52,052 nucleotides of DNA from an uncultured Bacteroidia bacterium (GTDB taxonomy: Bacteria; Bacteroidota; Bacteroidia; Bacteroidales; Prolixibacteraceae), in the NCBI GenBank assembly GCA_903923905.1, contig CAIXZH010000062.1, forward strand, positions 1 to 52,052. Direction: 5' to 3'. Position 1 is the first letter of the stretch. Each line of letters opens with the position of its first letter. Positions 26,382 to 34,707 of this stretch are shown here, piece by piece. The notes beneath the pieces are model-generated. The model was not told the DNA's origin. It did no database searches and worked only from the letters and a program-made list of their open reading frames with translations. The position numbers were made by a program, and so were the translations under genes.

Positions 26382-27656
26382 TTATAGGTTCTCTGAGTTT
26401 TTCAGCAAATAGTCCTCAGCCTCAGGGCTCCAAAGTCCAAGGTGGTTGTTGCAGATCTCTGCCAGGCGGGCGTAAACCGGATTACTCTTCCCTTTTTGGG
26501 TAAATTCGGAAATGGGTGTTAACGGCATTTCTATGTGGTTATAGATTAGCTTTTTACCACCGGGTATTTCCGGAAGATGTAAGGTTGCCTCAATCACGGC
26601 ATTAATTCCGCCAATGTGTGTTACCAAGCCGGCTGGATCGAGACCTGCAGACATTAGTTGTAGTGCCTCTTTCATATCGTCTGTATTTCCTCCACTTGTT
26701 CCAACAATATGGGTATAAGCGTAATGGACATTGTAAAAATTGAGAGGAGCTTTGAAATTGGGATCGGAAGGACCTGCAAAGAAATTCAGGCAACCATCGA
26801 AAGCGAGCAAAGCATCAGCCTGCTCGATTACCGGCGCTACGGGAGCAAAGACAAAAATATCATTGAATCCTCCTCCACCTGAGATTGCTTTTAAATCTTC
26901 GATGGGATTGACGAATTTCGAGGTATTCACGTACTGCAGGTCAATTCCTCTTGAGGCTGCAAAGGCAACAGTGTATAAGCTTGCTGCACGATCAAGTCTG
27001 GTCTGATCAATATCGGTAACTACAAGAAGTGAAGGCTTGCGATCATTGCGATGCAACACATAATTGATTGCTGCAAGTCCCATCGGTCCAACACCCGCCA
27101 GTAACGCCATCTTACCCCCGTCAACAATCTCCATTTTATGGATGTACGAGCCAGGAGTAGTGTGATAATTGGCATGTATTGCCCCAATCACGCACGAAAG
27201 TGGTTCGGACAAGGAAGCCGGGTAAAACCCTTCTCCCGTAAACGGAAGCAGGCAATCCATTTCCATCACTTCATTGGGGATCACAACGTATGTGGCATCT
27301 CCTCCGATGTGTTGATACGAATAACCCGGCGCTCCCATTACACCCACAGGGCTGTCGGGATAGTTGAGGGCTGGCTGAATCGAGAATTTGTCCCCAATTT
27401 TAAATTTATCTTTCCATTTAGAACCCACCTCAATGAGTTCGCCGGCAAATTCGTGGCCGATAATAACCGGATTAATTGCACAGTCATTCGGGATCCGTTT
27501 GTGATCCGATCCCTGGCCAGATGCTTTGTAGGAAGACATGCACAAGCTGTCGCACACTACTTTAGCCAATATTTCATTTCCTTTAATGGGTGGCAACTCG
27601 AATTCCTCAAGTCTCAAATCCTTTTTTCCGTATAATCTGACTGCTCGTGTTTTCAT
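26382..27656 (-). CDS. Zinc-type medium-chain dehydrogenase, L-sorbose-1-phosphate reductase (SorE)-like
   Basis: A 424-residue MDR-family oxidoreductase. The zinc/catalytic entry CDSLCMSSYKA, the GHEFAGELIEVG motif, AGVGPMGLAAINY (nucleotide site) and the C-terminal HLPEIPGGKKLIYN and MPLTPISEFTQKGK follow, as I remember it, E. coli SorE, which interconverts L-sorbose-1-phosphate and glucitol-6-phosphate. The frame is open upstream to 27713, but the ATG at 27656 gives the usual MKTRAVRLYGKKDLRLEEF start, so I use it. The next genes upstream on the strand (four-helix bundle, SDR, PHP, then a 2-oxoacid dehydrogenase complex) suggest one catabolic unit. No PTS is present, so the true substrate may differ from sorbose-1-phosphate. 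Confidence 0.8.
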   Translation of the reverse strand: MKTRAVRLYGKKDLRLEEFELPPIKGNEILAKVVCDSLCMSSYKASGQGSDHKRIPNDCAINPVIIGHEFAGELIEVGSKWKDKFKIGDKFSIQPALNYPDSPVGVMGAPGYSYQHIGGDATYVVIPNEVMEMDCLLPFTGEGFYPASLSEPLSCVIGAIHANYHTTPGSYIHKMEIVDGGKMALLAGVGPMGLAAINYVLHRNDRKPSLLVVTDIDQTRLDRAASLYTVAFAASRGIDLQYVNTSKFVNPIEDLKAISGGGGFNDIFVFAPVAPVIEQADALLAFDGCLNFFAGPSDPNFKAPLNFYNVHYAYTHIVGTSGGNTDDMKEALQLMSAGLDPAGLVTHIGGINAVIEATLHLPEIPGGKKLIYNHIEMPLTPISEFTQKGKSNPVYARLAEICNNHLGLWSPEAEDYLLKNSENL

Positions 27657-27706
27657 GGTTTCAAATTGTGTTTTACTTAATGGTTTGAACTGCCGGCATT
27701 TTATAA

Positions 27707-28215
27707 CAGCCACTGGCTATTGGCAACTGGCTGCTGGGGAGTTATTGTCCAGCACGAGAATTATCTTTCAAAGTGTTTTAAGAAGTTATTTAATTTCTTT
27801 CCGAGTAATTCACCTTTAACATGAATAGACTCATATATTTCTTTATTCTTCAGTGAGACAGTTTCAAACATCGATTCAAGATGATCTATCGTTTCGTCAT
27901 TTGATGCTATGGCGTAAGTCAGGAATTTGAAATATTCTGCCTGATAAGTTCTCCTCCCGTATCCTTCAACAATCGTAGATCTTACACTCTTTGAAGAACG
28001 TCGGATTTGTTGCCCGGTTTCAAACTGCTCAAATTTAGGTAACTGCTCTAAACTCATTTTGTGAATTTCTAATGCTACCTCTCTTGCGAGCTGCCATATT
28101 TCCAAATTCTTATACGACATAAATTCGTTATAAAGCAATATTTCCAACTTTAGCAAGATCTGCCAGCTGCCAGTCGCCAGAAGCCAGCTGCTAACTGCCA
28201 GCAGCCAGTTGCCAA
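27707..28215. mobile_element. Small repeat-bounded element carrying a four-helix-bundle gene
   Basis: Left arm 27707-27739 contains GGCAACTGGCTGCTGG; right arm 28161-28215 contains CCAGCAGCCAGTTGCC and further CTGCCAG units in the opposite orientation. The 509-base segment holds only the IVS-type gene and lies between the stop codon of the SDR gene and the start of the SorE-like gene, as if inserted in that operon. No transposase is encoded, so movement would need help from elsewhere. No target-site duplication could be fixed by eye. Confidence 0.5.
27761..28120 (-). CDS. Four-helix-bundle protein (23S rRNA intervening-sequence protein family)
   Basis: A 119-residue all-helical protein. It opens with MSYKNLEIWQLAREVALEIH, the family's usual start, and has the conserved RRSSKSVRSTIVEGYGRRT around residues 46-64, which resembles the S..I..NI.EG.GR signature. 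It is related to IVS proteins found inside 23S rRNA genes and to the Avd accessory protein of diversity-generating retroelements. No reverse transcriptase or rRNA is nearby. The frame is open 204 bases further upstream, but that part translates the GGCAACTGGC repeat and the end of the SDR gene, so the start at 28120 is preferred. The molecular role of the family outside retroelements is unknown. Confidence 0.85.
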   Translation of the reverse strand: MSYKNLEIWQLAREVALEIHKMSLEQLPKFEQFETGQQIRRSSKSVRSTIVEGYGRRTYQAEYFKFLTYAIASNDETIDHLESMFETVSLKNKEIYESIHVKGELLGKKLNNFLKHFER

Positions 28216-28218
28216 CCT

Positions 28219-29403
28219 CTAGTTCAGCATATTTTGCCCGCCTGTCACCGGCACAGCCTGGCCGGTTTCGTACTCCTGTTCCATTACATAAAAGATGGCA
28301 CGCATCACATCGATCACGCGGCATCCTCTTCCGGCAGGAACCTGAGCCTCGTAAAATGCCTTTACATCCTTGATCTCCCTGGCTCCAGGCACTTTTCCTG
28401 CTTTCAGATATTGAACAAAAAGACCTCTTTCAGGATCGCTCCAAAGTGGTCCTTCGAAGAAATTACCCGGACAGATCGAGTTTACTTTAATTTTGAAAGG
28501 CATAAGTTCCATGGCAAATGATTGGGTAAGCCCTATTCCGCCAAACTTTCCGCCTGCATAGGCGAAATTCCGGTTACTCCCCTTCAATCCTGACTTCGAA
28601 TTGATCTGGATAATATCGGTGAAATAATCTTCCTTAAAGCTTGATTGAACCTTCATTACTTCAGAGGCATATTTGGCACAAAGAAAATAGCCTTTGTAAT
28701 TGATGTCGGTCATCAGGCCAAAAGTTTCAGGGGTCATTTCATCAAGACCGCCTGCCCTAAGAATTCCGGCATTGCTAATAATGACATCCAGTCCTCCAAA
28801 ATGTTTCACCGTAGCTGCCACCATATCTTCTACCGATACTGCACTTCCAACATTTACTTTGACAAAATAGGCCTGGTTCGTCTGAGGAACCGCATTTAAT
28901 GAATCGGCCATTTTCCCGCCGGTTTCTTCGTTGAGGTCGGCTATAACCACATTTGCCCCCTGTGCGTACAACAGTTCAGCAATACCTCCACCAAATCCCT
29001 GGGCTCCACCGGTCACGATAATTATTTTATTCTGAGCCCGACCGGAAACTTCTTTTACCTTTTGCACCGGTTTGCCAAGAAGGGCGTCGAGCGAGGCAGC
29101 ATTTTCGGCAATGGCAACCAGTCCAATTCCTTTTAAAAGGATGTAATCGGGATGAGGAGTCCTTGAATCGTACCAGGTTGATAATTTTACCGTTAAATCA
29201 TCGATGATCTCACCGGGATCTTGAGTCTCATCAACAATCAGAATTCCCGATGATTTTTTAATAAAGTCCAGATTCAGTAAATCATCTTCATCCTCTGCTT
29301 TTAACAATTCGCTCCGATCATCGAATCTGGCCACCATCATCTTTTGCCTGGAGGTGAACATTCTGATTGCCGGAACCACACGATTAATTATCAAGCTACT
29401 CAT
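28219..29403 (-). CDS. SDR family oxidoreductase with an N-terminal extension (sorbitol-6-phosphate dehydrogenase-like)
   Basis: A 394-residue protein. Residues about 130-394 form a classical short-chain dehydrogenase: IIIVTGGAQGFGGGIAE (nucleotide site), VVIADLNEETG (acidic residue favouring NAD), ISNAGI, a catalytic Ser in QINSKSG, YAGGKFGGIGL with the YxxxK dyad, and NSICPGNFFEG. The first 125 residues are an extra domain; PHPDYILLKGIGLVAIAEN there loosely resembles the end of class II aldolases, as in fused aldolase/dehydrogenases. It lies two bases from the PHP gene and on the SorE-like strand, so a role in polyol or ketose-phosphate oxidation is likely. The exact substrate is not readable. 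Confidence 0.8.
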   Translation of the reverse strand: MSSLIINRVVPAIRMFTSRQKMMVARFDDRSELLKAEDEDDLLNLDFIKKSSGILIVDETQDPGEIIDDLTVKLSTWYDSRTPHPDYILLKGIGLVAIAENAASLDALLGKPVQKVKEVSGRAQNKIIIVTGGAQGFGGGIAELLYAQGANVVIADLNEETGGKMADSLNAVPQTNQAYFVKVNVGSAVSVEDMVAATVKHFGGLDVIISNAGILRAGGLDEMTPETFGLMTDINYKGYFLCAKYASEVMKVQSSFKEDYFTDIIQINSKSGLKGSNRNFAYAGGKFGGIGLTQSFAMELMPFKIKVNSICPGNFFEGPLWSDPERGLFVQYLKAGKVPGAREIKDVKAFYEAQVPAGRGCRVIDVMRAIFYVMEQEYETGQAVPVTGGQNMLN

Positions 29404-29405
29404 AT

Positions 29406-30635
29406 TCAGTTTTTTGTAATATATTCAATTAACGCTTTCCCGAGAATTTTGAAATATTCCCTTTTCTCCTGATCCGGTTTGCCGTCACAATCAACATAAC
29501 CTGCTCCTTCAGTTGCAACAAGGTATTGATGTGCGGCTGTTATACAAGCCCCTTCGTAGTTAATTTCCAGGAGAACAGGGCTCAATGGAGTGCTATTCCG
29601 GGCAAAGAGTTCAATAGGTTCCATGGCTGGAGTATTATGTTCTGAACCAAAAGTCACCACAAATCCGTTCTGATTGAAGAATTCTGCATACTCTTCGAGT
29701 ACTCCAATGCTGTTGCGGGTTGTAATGAACTCAACCGAACAGATATTTCGTTCCCTGAGAATCTCCATTACGGTTTCCTTTGGCGCTTCAAATGAGGTGA
29801 AATAGCCATTATTATCATCCGCCAGGAACGGATAAGTTGGGATTCCTCCCGATTTGAGAATCATCTGACAAACCATCTCCATATCGAGAAATGCCTCAGG
29901 GCTTTCGGGAATAAAAGCGGCACCGCCGGCTTTTAAAAGGTTACTACGAATCTCGTTTTCAATGGCGGCATTATTCCCTATATCCGATTTAAGCTCTTTC
30001 CCTCCGAAAATAGTTTTATAAAACATTTTTCGTTCGGAGGCGGTCACAAAATGATGATTGATCTTCATACGTAACGCTTTTGCCAGGTGGCGTTCACGGA
30101 CCATCCCTTTGGTCATGTCTGATCTGATTATGTCATAATCCAGTTGAAATCCGGCCTTGATTATGATAAGTAATTCATTGAGTTTGCCGCACATCTGTTG
30201 AACCTGACGATTCGATTCTATCAGAACAGATTGAAGCCTAAAGCTATATGGCCCACTCAGGATTGCAGGGAAAGACAATCCTTTTCCACTCAGATAGGTA
30301 CGGCCTGGATTGTTCGGATCATTAACCTTGATTCCGGCTGCCTGGTCAGAGCTGTTCAGACTGATATATTCGATGTTGAAAAGGGGGAATATTTTTCGTT
30401 CTGCACAGCCGATTGCCCACTCATTATAGCCATCAGTTGTATAAAAGTCATTTATCCCTGCTACTTTTACGTTTTCATTAACAGCCATATTCAATGCCTG
30501 TGGGATATCTGTAAAAGCACTGAATGAATAGGGTGTGTGCATGTGGGCATTTACCAGGCGGACCTGGCCATCACCATGCTCTTCGTACCATTTTAACAAC
30601 TCCTCCTTTTCAGGGAAAATTTTCCAGAAATCCAT
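29406..30635 (-). CDS. PHP-domain metal-dependent phosphoesterase-like protein
   Basis: A 409-residue soluble protein. The N-terminal region has NAHMHTPYSFSAF (about residues 28-40), the PHP first motif with its HxH metal ligands, followed by a region with AGINDFYTTDGY that matches the second motif with an Asp. Later His and Asp residues (for example GSEHNTPAMEPIE near residue 330) complete a probable multi-metal site. The domain fits phosphatase or hydrolase action, but PHP proteins also act in other chemistry. It is tightly coupled to the SDR gene (two-base gap). A 177-base gap with a dispersed inverted repeat separates it from the E1 gene upstream. Confidence 0.75.
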   Translation of the reverse strand: MDFWKIFPEKEELLKWYEEHGDGQVRLVNAHMHTPYSFSAFTDIPQALNMAVNENVKVAGINDFYTTDGYNEWAIGCAERKIFPLFNIEYISLNSSDQAAGIKVNDPNNPGRTYLSGKGLSFPAILSGPYSFRLQSVLIESNRQVQQMCGKLNELLIIIKAGFQLDYDIIRSDMTKGMVRERHLAKALRMKINHHFVTASERKMFYKTIFGGKELKSDIGNNAAIENEIRSNLLKAGGAAFIPESPEAFLDMEMVCQMILKSGGIPTYPFLADDNNGYFTSFEAPKETVMEILRERNICSVEFITTRNSIGVLEEYAEFFNQNGFVVTFGSEHNTPAMEPIELFARNSTPLSPVLLEINYEGACITAAHQYLVATEGAGYVDCDGKPDQEKREYFKILGKALIEYITKN

Positions 30636-30683
30636 ATTGCCTTATTTAAGTTTGTCAAAAAAGAGAATCAGAAGACTCTAAGG

Positions 30684-30784
30684 TTTTTTTGCCACTAAGG
30701 CACCAAGACACTAAGTTTCACCAATGCCTGATTAAACAGGATAATCTTAGTGTAACTTCGAGTCTTGGAGTCTTTGTGGCGAAC
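30684..30784. repeat. Imperfect inverted repeat of the CCACTAAGGCACCAAGACAC type
   Basis: The left arm (30688-30718) contains GCCACTAAGGCACCAAGACA; the right arm (30744-30784) contains GAGTCTTGGAGTCTTTGTGG in inverse orientation. The unit lies between the E1 gene and the PHP gene inside a probable operon. It looks like a dispersed, noncoding repeat. It may fold into a hairpin in the transcript. Confidence 0.55.
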
Positions 30785-30812
30785 TATAATTTTATTTCAG
30801 TTTTTCCCGGAT

Positions 30813-33281
30813 TTAAACGCCAAGTTTTGCCCGGCGAATCTGCTCCAGGTCGCTGAAATTTTGTCCTGAAATATGACCTTTTAATGGAACAATTTTTTCA
30901 TGAATCGCGTCGATAAACCATTCAGGTTGCGGGAAGAAAGCTTCTTCGAGTTCATAAGCCGGGGTGATCCAGTTTCTTGAGCCAACCACAACCGGCGGTG
31001 CATCAAGATAGTCGAATGCAAGTTCGGTGATATTACGGGCAAGCTCATTGAGGAATGAACCTCGTGAAGTGGCATCGCCTGAAACAATGATCCGTCCGGT
31101 TTTCTTAACGGAAGCCACAACCTTTTCGTAATTGAACGGTACCAGCGAACGGGCATCAATCACTTCGGCTGACATTCCGTATTTTTGTTCCAGAATCTTT
31201 GCTGCCTCAAGAGCGCGGTAGAGTGTAGCTCCGATTGTAAGGATCGTCACGTCCTTACCTTCACGTTTCACATCGGGTTCTCCAAATGGAATTTCATAAT
31301 AACCCTCGGGAACTCCCCCTTTATGAAATTGTTCCCCGATATCGTAAACACGTTGGCTTTCAAAGAATACAACAGGATCAGTTCCCTGTAAAGCGCTGTT
31401 CATAAGACCTTTTGCATCATATGGAGTCACCGGGAAGACTACCTTAAGTCCCGGGATATGGGCCACCAGTGAGGTCCAGTCCTGTGAATGCTGGGCTCCA
31501 TATTTGGAACCCACTGAAACCCTTAGAACAACCGGCATTTTGAGCACATTCCCGCTCATTGCCTGCCATTTGGGAAGCTGGTTGAAGACTTCATCTCCGC
31601 AGCGTCCGAGGAAGTCGCAGTACATGATTTCCGGAATTACCCGACCGCCACACATCGCATATCCAATTGCTGTTCCGACAATGGAAGCTTCTGATATCGG
31701 GGAATTAAATAACCGGTGATATGGAAGTGCTTCGGTTAATCCGCGGTAAACAGCAAATGCTCCGCCCCAGTCGCGGTTCTCTTCTCCATAGGCCACCAGG
31801 GTTGGATCTTTATAGAACCGGTCAACTATCGCGTCGAAAATTCCATCACGCAGCTGATATTGTTTCATTTTTGAAAATGGCTTTCCGTCAGCATCAAACG
31901 CAAAACGCTCTTTTTTTGAGATCTGAATTACCCTTGGGTTTTCCGCCATCGGGTGATTAACTTCAGGAATCCGGTCTTCCATTTTGTCAACGGACTGATT
32001 CGAGAAGATCATCTCACCAATTTGCTCGGGACGCTTGCGGATATCCATCCTAGGTGATACCTCATCGTTTATGGAGAGTTTTAACATCTCTACCATGATT
32101 TGTTTGATATCTGCCCAAACTGAATCGAGTGTTTTTTGATCGGTGATCTTTGCATCAACCAGGCTTTTGCCAAAAGATGCAATGCTGTCCTGTGCCTGCC
32201 ATGCTTCGATCTCCTCCTTTGAACGGTAGGATGAAGCGTCTGACGGTGAGTGACCGCTGTAACGATAGGTTAAAATTTCAAGGAGGATTGGTCCTTTTTT
32301 CTCTTCGATGAGCTGCCGTTTACGACGGTATGCATCAATTACAGCCAATGGGTTATAACCGTCAACCCTTTCCGCATGCATCTGCTCAGGATTTACCCCT
32401 GCGCCAATCCGGGCAACTTTTCCGTAACCCATGGTCTCGCCACAGGTTTGACCACCCATGCCGTACTGATTGTTCATGACATTGAAAATTACCGGCAGGC
32501 CACCTTTCATATCGCCTTCCCAAAGTTCATTGAACTGATCCATCGAGGCAAAGGAGAGCCCTTCCCAGACTGGTCCGCAGGCCATCGACGCATCGCCGAT
32601 ATTTGCGACTACCATTCCCGGTTTACGGTTGATTTTCTTGTATAAAGCTGCACCTACCGAGATGTCACCGCTTCCGCCCACAATGGCGTTGTTCGGATAA
32701 ACTCCAAAAGGTGTAAAGAATGCGTGCATACTTCCGCCCAGCCCTTTGTTAAAGCCGGTTTCGCGTGCAAAAATTTCAGCCAGTGTTCCATAGATCAGGA
32801 ATCTGCGCCCCAGCTGTTTTGTCGTTCCCTTAAAGTCTTTTTTGACCACATTGAGTACCGTCCCGTTGAAGAATGTCTCCATAATCCGCATCAGGTCAGC
32901 GTCATTCAGTTTTTGAATTGCACTTAATCCCTTGGCTAAAATTTCGCCATGGCTCCGGTGCGAACCGAAAATGAAATCGTCAACAGTCAGTGTATAAGCC
33001 ATTCCAACTGCTGCAGCTTCCTGCCCTGCTGAGAGATGAGCCGGACCGGGATGATCGTAAGGTACTCCGCTGTATTCCCCGGTTGTCTTTATCAGGTTCA
33101 ACATCGTTTCGAATTCACGGATCACCACCATGTCGTGGTAGATGCGCAGAAAATCATCATTGGAAAAATTTGCCTTCTCTTCGGCAACTGTTTTTGCATA
33201 CTGATTTACCGGAATCGGATTGAAGGTGATTTCTCCGGCTTGTCTGGCCACACTTGGGTCAATAAACTGAACTTTAGGCAT
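30813..33281 (-). CDS. 2-oxoacid dehydrogenase E1, fused alpha and beta subunits
   Basis: An 822-residue thiamine diphosphate enzyme made of an E1-alpha half (about residues 30-450) and an E1-beta half (about 475-822). The alpha half shows HLSAGQEAAAVG, GSHRSHGE and the ThDP motif VVANIGDAS...NNQYGMGG, with GDA where GDG is usual. The beta half shows YGEENRDWGGAF, PISEASIVG, the RVSVGSKYGAQHSQ region and ILTIGATLYRALEA. Fused E1 proteins of this kind serve branched-chain, pyruvate or acetoin dehydrogenase complexes. Substrate is not readable, but location beside E3, E2 and polyol-type oxidoreductases suggests a dedicated catabolic complex. It lies 43 bases after the E3 gene. Confidence 0.88.
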   Translation of the reverse strand: MPKVQFIDPSVARQAGEITFNPIPVNQYAKTVAEEKANFSNDDFLRIYHDMVVIREFETMLNLIKTTGEYSGVPYDHPGPAHLSAGQEAAAVGMAYTLTVDDFIFGSHRSHGEILAKGLSAIQKLNDADLMRIMETFFNGTVLNVVKKDFKGTTKQLGRRFLIYGTLAEIFARETGFNKGLGGSMHAFFTPFGVYPNNAIVGGSGDISVGAALYKKINRKPGMVVANIGDASMACGPVWEGLSFASMDQFNELWEGDMKGGLPVIFNVMNNQYGMGGQTCGETMGYGKVARIGAGVNPEQMHAERVDGYNPLAVIDAYRRKRQLIEEKKGPILLEILTYRYSGHSPSDASSYRSKEEIEAWQAQDSIASFGKSLVDAKITDQKTLDSVWADIKQIMVEMLKLSINDEVSPRMDIRKRPEQIGEMIFSNQSVDKMEDRIPEVNHPMAENPRVIQISKKERFAFDADGKPFSKMKQYQLRDGIFDAIVDRFYKDPTLVAYGEENRDWGGAFAVYRGLTEALPYHRLFNSPISEASIVGTAIGYAMCGGRVIPEIMYCDFLGRCGDEVFNQLPKWQAMSGNVLKMPVVLRVSVGSKYGAQHSQDWTSLVAHIPGLKVVFPVTPYDAKGLMNSALQGTDPVVFFESQRVYDIGEQFHKGGVPEGYYEIPFGEPDVKREGKDVTILTIGATLYRALEAAKILEQKYGMSAEVIDARSLVPFNYEKVVASVKKTGRIIVSGDATSRGSFLNELARNITELAFDYLDAPPVVVGSRNWITPAYELEEAFFPQPEWFIDAIHEKIVPLKGHISGQNFSDLEQIRRAKLGV

Positions 33282-33324
33282 AAGACTTTTTAATTGATGT
33301 TGAGAAGATTTCTGGTCTTCTTAT

Positions 33325-34689
33325 TTAAAATGAGAAAATTGTCTCTTTAAATATTTCCGAAATGGTAGGATGAGGGAAGATAACCTCTTCCATCTCTTTG
33401 ATGGTCATCTCCATTTCGATAGCCATTGAGGCCCCATAAATAATTTCTCCGGAAGGATTACCAAGGATATGAACTCCAAGGACCTCACCATATTTTGCAC
33501 CGATAAGCACTTTACAAAGACCTGTGCCACCTTCATTTTCAGCAATAAAACGGCCGGCAAAGGCCAATGGTAGTTTGGCCACTTTATATTCGATATTTTG
33601 CGCTTTTGCACTCTCTTCGGTTAATCCTACACCTGAAAATTCTGGATTTGTATAGACCACACCTGGAATAGCATTATAACGCATCTGATCATTCCGTCCG
33701 GTAAGATTGTTGACCACAACCTCACCTTCGCGGCTTGCGGTATGCGCTAACAATGAGAATCCGGTTACATCGCCCGCTGCAAAAACATTAGGAACGTTGG
33801 TACGCATTTTTTCGTCAACCTTGATGCCGCCACGGTTTAGTTCAACTCCTATATTTTCAAGGCCAAAACCGGCAGTATTTGGTTTACGTCCAACGCTTAC
33901 CAGGATTTTCTCACCGGTCACAGAGGTGGTTTTTCCACCCTTTTCAAAGAATACTTCGTTTCCTTTGACTTCCGTGACTTTGGCCGAGATATTAAAGGTG
34001 ATCCCTTTTTTGGTATATTCTTTGCGAAGCATTTCGCTCATTTCGCGATCCATCCCCGTTAGGATTTCGTCGAGCATCTCGATGATGGTTACTTTGGTCC
34101 CAAGGCTGTTGTAGAAACTGGCAAATTCGAGTCCGATAACCCCACCGCCAATAATAACCAGCGATTCAGGTCTTTCTTTCAGTTCAAGGATTTCACGGTT
34201 GGTAAGAATCAGATCCCCGGGAGCCCCCAAGCCGGGAATAGGTGGCAAAAACGCTTCAGATCCGGTGCAAATTAACAGATTGGTGGCCACAACTTCCTGC
34301 CCTCCGACTGTGATGGCGATTCCTTCGGCTGAACGTCCTTTGATATAGGCTGTATCCTTGATCACCTCAACATGATGCTCTTTCATCTTTATTCCAACGC
34401 CGCCGACCAACTTTTTGACCACTTTTTGTTTACGGGCCATCATTTTTGAAAAGTCAAAGGTCACCTCCTTGGTTTCAACGCCATATTTACTGCTTGCAAC
34501 CGCATTGTCATAAATTTTTGCGCTGTATAACAAGGTTTTAGTCGGGATACATCCCTCATTGAGGCAGACGCCGCCCAGTTCACCCTTTTCAATTAAAACG
34601 ACCTTAAGTCCTTTTTTCCCAGCTCTTTCAGCTGCTACATACCCGGCAGGTCCCCCGCCAATTATTGCTAAATCGAATGTTGTACTCAT
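33325..34689 (-). CDS. lpdA: Dihydrolipoyl dehydrogenase (E3)
   Basis: A 454-residue flavoprotein that reoxidises the dihydrolipoyl groups of E2 with NAD. Sites: FAD motif IIGGGPAGYVAAERAG near residue 9, the redox disulfide GGVCLNEGCIPTKT near 40-53, NAD motif VIIGGGVIGLEFASF near 180, a second FAD motif NVFAAGDVTG, and the C-terminal HPTISEIFKE with the catalytic His-Glu pair. It is encoded between E2 (18-base gap) and the fused E1, so it most likely belongs to this complex. Length and motifs are typical and complete. Confidence 0.93.
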   Translation of the reverse strand: MSTTFDLAIIGGGPAGYVAAERAGKKGLKVVLIEKGELGGVCLNEGCIPTKTLLYSAKIYDNAVASSKYGVETKEVTFDFSKMMARKQKVVKKLVGGVGIKMKEHHVEVIKDTAYIKGRSAEGIAITVGGQEVVATNLLICTGSEAFLPPIPGLGAPGDLILTNREILELKERPESLVIIGGGVIGLEFASFYNSLGTKVTIIEMLDEILTGMDREMSEMLRKEYTKKGITFNISAKVTEVKGNEVFFEKGGKTTSVTGEKILVSVGRKPNTAGFGLENIGVELNRGGIKVDEKMRTNVPNVFAAGDVTGFSLLAHTASREGEVVVNNLTGRNDQMRYNAIPGVVYTNPEFSGVGLTEESAKAQNIEYKVAKLPLAFAGRFIAENEGGTGLCKVLIGAKYGEVLGVHILGNPSGEIIYGASMAIEMEMTIKEMEEVIFPHPTISEIFKETIFSF

Positions 34690-34707
34690 TTTTGTTTCTC
34701 CTATTTA

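Noticed and set aside
27657-27713. N-terminal extension of the SorE-like gene
   Set aside because: Nineteen extra residues precede the usual MKTRAVRL start and have no family support.
28121-28324. N-terminal extension of the four-helix-bundle gene
   Set aside because: It translates the repeat arm and the antisense-shifted end of the SDR gene; the family core begins at 28120.
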